Shown here one piece after another: positions 31,479-34,965 of a stretch of 34,965 nucleotides of DNA. The notes under the pieces are model-generated. The model saw only the letters and a list, made by a program, of their open reading frames with translations. It was not told the DNA's origin and did no database searches. The stretch is from assembly GCA_002812745.2 (NCBI GenBank), contig NCSJ02000414.1:1-34965 (forward strand), given 5' to 3'. The translations under genes and the position numbers were made by a program. This DNA comes from Scytalidium lignicola. Its lineage: Eukaryota; Ascomycota; Leotiomycetes. Numbering within the stretch: the first letter of the stretch is position 1; each line of letters opens with the position of its first letter.

Positions 31479-32669
31479 TTATGGCGAAGGATGTGAATCT
31501 CGCTGTAGTTGCTTCAGTACTTCCACAACCTTCTCACGACTCCATTGCTCTTTCAACCCTCTCATAATGAGCTCTTGTTCACTCTCCGGCGCCATACCGC
31601 TCGGTGCTGGGGGCCTTCTATCCAAATTCGTAGGGAACGGATATCCTTCAGCAACGGCCTGGACGAAACAACGCACATCCGTATATCTTTGCTTCGTGTA
31701 TCGCTCCAGCAAAAGCTCCCAGCAGTGGTCGATCAGAGGCACGGTATCGATCGTCTCCATCGTCTTGCTGAAAGCACTGCTTATTTGCAACAAATTTGCC
31801 TTTCGATGAAAGGCCAGTTCAGGATCGCTTGTATTTGCTCCTGCAGCATGGAAGAGTGCAGGATTGAAGAACACCCCGTCTCCCATTGCAATGGGTAGAG
31901 AAACGTAGTTTTCCAGAAAGTACGCTCGGAATCCCTCGTCTCGCCAAGCCAGAAAGCCTGCATCGTATGTCTGACTGAAGGGGAGAAATCTGGTCGGACC
32001 AGTCTCCAATGGCATGTCACTGTGTGCAACCGCGCCCTGGAGAGTAAGAAACTGAGTTGCGATTTGCAGGCTCCTGGGATATGCAGCGCAGCGTTCGGGA
32101 TTTTGGAATCCTAGATGGTAATCGCGATGACTATTCTGGGCGGCACCGCCTGGTTTGACAATGTTCACTTGTGCTGTGACACGATAGGCTGGCCCAAGCC
32201 AGGCTTCGCTGACAAGAGCCAGCCATGGGTTGGAGTAGTACTCGACAAACGAGGCAGCGTCTTCGAGACCGTGTTTGCTGAAAGAGTTCCAGATGCGATC
32301 GTTATTCCCGCTGGCTGCAAAATGATCGCCTTTTGCAGTTGCTGATTGACGCTCTTGCTCGATAATCTTTTGAAAGACTGCGTTTGCTGTAGATAGCAGC
32401 TGCGCAGAGCCGTACATGTTCTTGAGGACAAGCACGCCAGGTCCCGAGTAGAGGATGTGATGCCACTCATTCTGTAGCTGGGAGGACTTTGCAGGGTCCA
32501 GTGGTTCCAGCTTCGAGACGTCGTAGATGGGGATGTTCTTTTCAATGCATGATGCAAGCGGGTATGTGTTCTTGTCCGTGGTACGAGAGCATTTCTGCTT
32601 GAATTCATCCACCTGCAGAGCGAAAGGAAACAGCCGATCAGGGACGGCCTCAAGATGGCCGTTTTGCAT
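31479..32669 (-). CDS. phytanoyl-CoA dioxygenase (PhyH) family Fe(II)/2-oxoglutarate oxygenase
   Basis: Single exon, 396 residues. The family hydroxylates small molecules using Fe(II), O2 and 2-oxoglutarate. The iron triad is visible as His181-x-Asp183 in AAQNSHRDYHLGF and His274 in NPALFHAAGANTS. Arg289 in AFHRKANLLQIS is the likely 2-oxoglutarate anchor. The jelly-roll blocks GPGVLVLKNM, RVTAQVNIVKPGG, HSDMPLETGPTRFLPFSQ and AMGDGVFFNP are in family order. No signal peptide; cytosolic or peroxisomal, though the C-terminus (HPSP) is not a PTS1. The frame upstream of the ATG stays open to an AG (TTTACAG) and reads HTGSRAPN, so a short 5' exon cannot be excluded. Fungal members occur both in primary metabolism and in secondary-metabolite clusters; no cluster is seen here. 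Confidence 0.92.
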   Translation of the reverse strand: MQNGHLEAVPDRLFPFALQVDEFKQKCSRTTDKNTYPLASCIEKNIPIYDVSKLEPLDPAKSSQLQNEWHHILYSGPGVLVLKNMYGSAQLLSTANAVFQKIIEQERQSATAKGDHFAASGNNDRIWNSFSKHGLEDAASFVEYYSNPWLALVSEAWLGPAYRVTAQVNIVKPGGAAQNSHRDYHLGFQNPERCAAYPRSLQIATQFLTLQGAVAHSDMPLETGPTRFLPFSQTYDAGFLAWRDEGFRAYFLENYVSLPIAMGDGVFFNPALFHAAGANTSDPELAFHRKANLLQISSAFSKTMETIDTVPLIDHCWELLLERYTKQRYTDVRCFVQAVAEGYPFPTNLDRRPPAPSGMAPESEQELIMRGLKEQWSREKVVEVLKQLQRDSHPSP

Positions 32670-33673
32670 ATTGGGTGCTCGGGAACCAGTGTGCTGTAAA
32701 TTCAGTAATTAAACCCCCATGCATTGGTGTAAGCCGTCGAAGAGACTTCTTCCGTCCGCTTCCCTTGACATTTAAGGAGTGCCTGCTAAGGGAATCATCT
32801 ACAAACAGAAATGCGATGTCTTTTCCTGGTCGTGCTGGTATAAATTACGGACATTGGAAATCCGAGAGGTGGGGGCTTCAGCCCTGTGTCGGGCCTCAGC
32901 TTATTGCCCATCCATCGGAATTAGATCCGATAGATGGTCTCTCATTCGGTAACTGTAGAGATATCGATTGCATCATATACCGAAGAATATAAACATTCTC
33001 ATAGAGGTGATATATTTTGTGAGTTTACTTCTACAATTATATTTGCCTTTGTATACATATTTCCCTGGTTATATAAGTAAATATACTTTTATCTAATTAG
33101 GTGCAAGTTCTTTTCGGATAATGTTTTATTCATCTTTACGTATAGAAGTACGTCAACTACAGAGTGCCGAATTTGTCGTTCTTACTGTCCCTTGGGACCC
33201 CATTCGCTTAGGCTTGTCAGGTCAAATTTATATAAGTAATATTCAAGGATTCTATCCACTCACCAGCCTTTTTCAGTAGTAAAACATTTGTAACAAGTTT
33301 AAATATAAGGCAACGACGCTAAAAGTAGCCAAAATGGCCACTTAGGGTCCCAAGGGATACTCAAATTATTTACCTGTAATTTTTACTGTTTATCAACTGT
33401 CCAGTGTAATTCCGTTCCAGTTGCCCATAAATTCGGCGTTTGACGGTGATAGCAACCGACATACCTGCAATGGCTGCTAGGAGATGACTAGGTCGAAGAT
33501 AGCTATTGCACTCGCAAGAGCGTGAGATTTACCTGCTAGAAGTGAGAATTGGAGGCTAGTCGTAGACTATGACATACATCGCACGGTTGTTCAACTTATA
33601 AATCTGTTCTGTTCCTGCGTTCGTTGTGCAGCTCAGATAAAGCTTTTTGGATGGCCGAAACTACCGGATCCTT
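32670..33673. other. intergenic, no gene seen
   Basis: Contains the promoter of the PhyH-family gene at its left end and then AT-rich DNA. One inverted repeat is described separately. No open frame of interest. Confidence 0.45.
33188..33357. repeat. 13-bp inverted repeat pair, possible small MITE or remnant
   Basis: TCCCTTGGGACCC (33188-33200) and GGGTCCCAAGGGA (33345-33357) are perfect inverted copies about 144 bp apart, in AT-rich DNA. CCCTTGGGACCC is itself partly palindromic. No target duplication is evident. Confidence 0.5.
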
Positions 33674-34903
33674 ACGAACCCAGTCTCAAAAGTCTGTGGA
33701 TTACAGGCATTAATTAGCCCTAAACCCACCAACCTTACATACCAAAATGCTTTCCACTCCACCAATGCCAAAGCACCTTCCAAACTATGAAATACCTACT
33801 AAACACAAGGAGGCAATACGTCAACTTTATCAGCAAGCTCATTTCGGAATTAATAAGCTTGCAGTAGCTTATAATCTTAGCAAATCGTCAATTAATCGAA
33901 TTTTGCGGTATGATCAGCCAGAACGAGCACGACCTACTCAAACAGGACGTCCACGTCAATTAAATGATGAACAAGTCACAGATATTATCAACTATATTAT
34001 TGAATCACATAAGCATAGAATCCTTGATTATGTACAATTACAACAAGAATTACATTTATCATGTTCCTCTCAAACAATTGAATGAAGATTAAAAGAACGA
34101 GGATATTGGAGATGTACAATATATCAAAAACCATATCTTACAAAAATCCAAGCTTATGACCAATTGATTTAGGTAATAGATTATATGTTTTGGTATGAAG
34201 AATGGAAATTTATCCTTTAGTTTGATGAAGTAACNTTTTTTAATTGAAGGTAGAAAAATCAAAGAGAAAGTTACATGTCAAAGAGGAGAATAATTTCATC
34301 TAGATTATATTTAGTTTTAATTATATTAAGGCCATATAATACTTGTTAACACTTGGGGGTTAATTGGATATGGTTATAAAAGCTAACTGCTATTTATAAA
34401 GGGATTTGGCCAAAATGGAGCATTTATACAAAAAGATTATTATGTTCAAGTGCTTGAAAAAGTGGTGGAGGGTATTTTAGCTGAATTTGGGATTGTGATA
34501 GCTATTAAAGACCAAATACCACAATTCATAGAAGATGGGAATCCTGTACATGGTCATCAGTCTATAAACAATCTTTGTGCACAATGGAAGGCCTTTAAAA
34601 GTATTATATTGTTTCCATACCCTTCTACAAGTCCTGATATGAATCCAATTGAAAAATGTTGGAGGCGAATCAAACAAGTACTACATAGGCATAAGCGACA
34701 GCCTACTAACGAGCAAGAAATGATGGATGCAATAACTGAGGAATGGGAAAAAATACCTCAGGAATGGATTGATGAGTTAATTGAGAAACAGAGGTATTGG
34801 GTTAATCAATTAATTAAAGCATGTGGGTGGAGTACAGCAAATTAAATTGATTTAAATGGTGTTGATATGCCTGTAATCCACAGACTTTTGAGACTAGGTT
34901 CGT
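33674..34903 (+). mobile_element. Tc1/mariner-family DNA transposon, inactivated
   Basis: 1230 bp, bounded by 37-bp inverted repeats (33674-33710 and 34867-34903) that differ at one base and read ACGAACC...GATTACAGGCAT. The right end is followed by TA and the left is preceded by TT, so a TA target duplication with one side mutated is likely. It encodes one broken transposase. The copy shows RIP-type stops. Confidence 0.88.
33747..34845 (+). pseudogene. Tc1/mariner-type transposase, stops and frameshift
   Basis: The N-terminal helix-turn-helix part (33747-34082) is intact: HKEAIRQLYQQAHFGINK, YNLSKSSINRIL. TGA at 34083 then replaces an expected Arg codon. More stops follow in the same frame, including TAG before FDEVTFF (about 34216), which carries the first catalytic Asp. 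An N beside T6 at 34235 marks a frame change, after which IEGRKIKEKVT continues. The C-terminal part is open from 34450 to 34845 with FIEDGNPVHGH (second Asp) and PSTSPDMNPIEKCW (the D/E-box), followed by RRIKQVLHRHKRQP. By my count 38 residues separate the second Asp from the Glu of NPIE. Stops look like TpG-to-TpA or CpG-to-TpG changes. The frame change may partly be a homopolymer sequencing error. Confidence 0.87.
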
Positions 34904-34965
34904 TAGGTTGACGCACCCGATGGACGGGCTAATTGACGTTAATTATTTTGATTATCATGGTACTG

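Noticed and set aside
1029..32669. A secondary-metabolite gene cluster formed by ALDH, ADH, GNAT and PhyH-family genes
   Set aside because: No backbone synthase, P450, transporter or cluster regulator is present, and the candidate tailoring enzymes are separated by housekeeping genes and transposons.
1..34965. tRNA, rRNA, CRISPR or bacterial-type operon features
   Set aside because: No cloverleaf with a GTTCGA-type arm was spotted by eye, no spaced identical repeats of CRISPR kind, and the gene structure is fungal.

Overview
The window reads as nuclear DNA of a filamentous ascomycete (Pezizomycotina). Genes are single transcription units on both strands. Introns are short (about 50-135 nt) with GT-AG ends and CTAAC/CTAAT-like branch sites. 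The proteins are typical of such fungi (Flc/TRP-like membrane protein, Dfg5/Dcw1-type GH76 mannosidase, CBM1-carrying acetylesterase). Transposon copies carry the CpA-to-TpA / TpG-to-TpA damage of repeat-induced point mutation (RIP). A Leotiomycete would fit, but I cannot prove that from the sequence.

Left part (1-13.5 kb): an aldehyde dehydrogenase (1029-2558), a broken CBM1 + GDSL (CE16-like) acetylesterase (3023-3666) and a zinc alcohol dehydrogenase (4637-5872). About 2.4 kb without a convincing gene follows. Then come an Ap4A phosphorylase-like HIT-superfamily enzyme (8240-9191, minus), an erythromycin-esterase-family protein (10315-11727, minus) and, divergent from it, an uncharacterised protein with probable six-hairpin (alpha/alpha toroid) architecture (12244-13308).

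Middle (13.5-19.4 kb): a complete-length but dead Ty1/copia retrotransposon (13521-18461). Its two 165-bp LTRs differ by one base, while its gag-pol is full of stops and has lost catalytic residues. It is followed by about 0.7 kb of AT-rich DNA with palindromes and a recurring AGACTA/TAGTCT word.

Right part (19.4-35 kb): a GNAT acetyltransferase (19444-20190), the Flc/TRP-like channel-transporter (21756-23936, minus), a 2.3 kb gene-free region with simple repeats, a four-exon GH76 cell-wall mannosidase (26285-28062) with an overlapping upstream ORF, a second, decayed aldehyde dehydrogenase (29287-30890) abutting a 0.43-kb terminal-inverted-repeat element (MITE, 30891-31322), a phytanoyl-CoA dioxygenase-family protein (31479-32669, minus) and a RIP-damaged Tc1/mariner element (33674-34903).

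Functionally, the ADH and ALDH near the left end could form an alcohol-to-aldehyde-to-acid couple. The GH76 and Flc-type genes both belong to cell-wall and secretory-pathway maintenance. I see no obvious biosynthetic gene cluster (no PKS, NRPS, terpene cyclase or P450) and no clear new multi-gene system. The most interesting items are the mismatch between LTR identity and internal decay in the copia element, the MITE at the end of the dead ALDH, the overlapping uORF/hairpin of the GH76 gene, and the poorly characterised divergent pair at 10.3-13.3 kb. Twelve isolated Ns, each next to an A/T homopolymer, suggest a homopolymer-prone assembly, so frameshifts beside such runs need caution.
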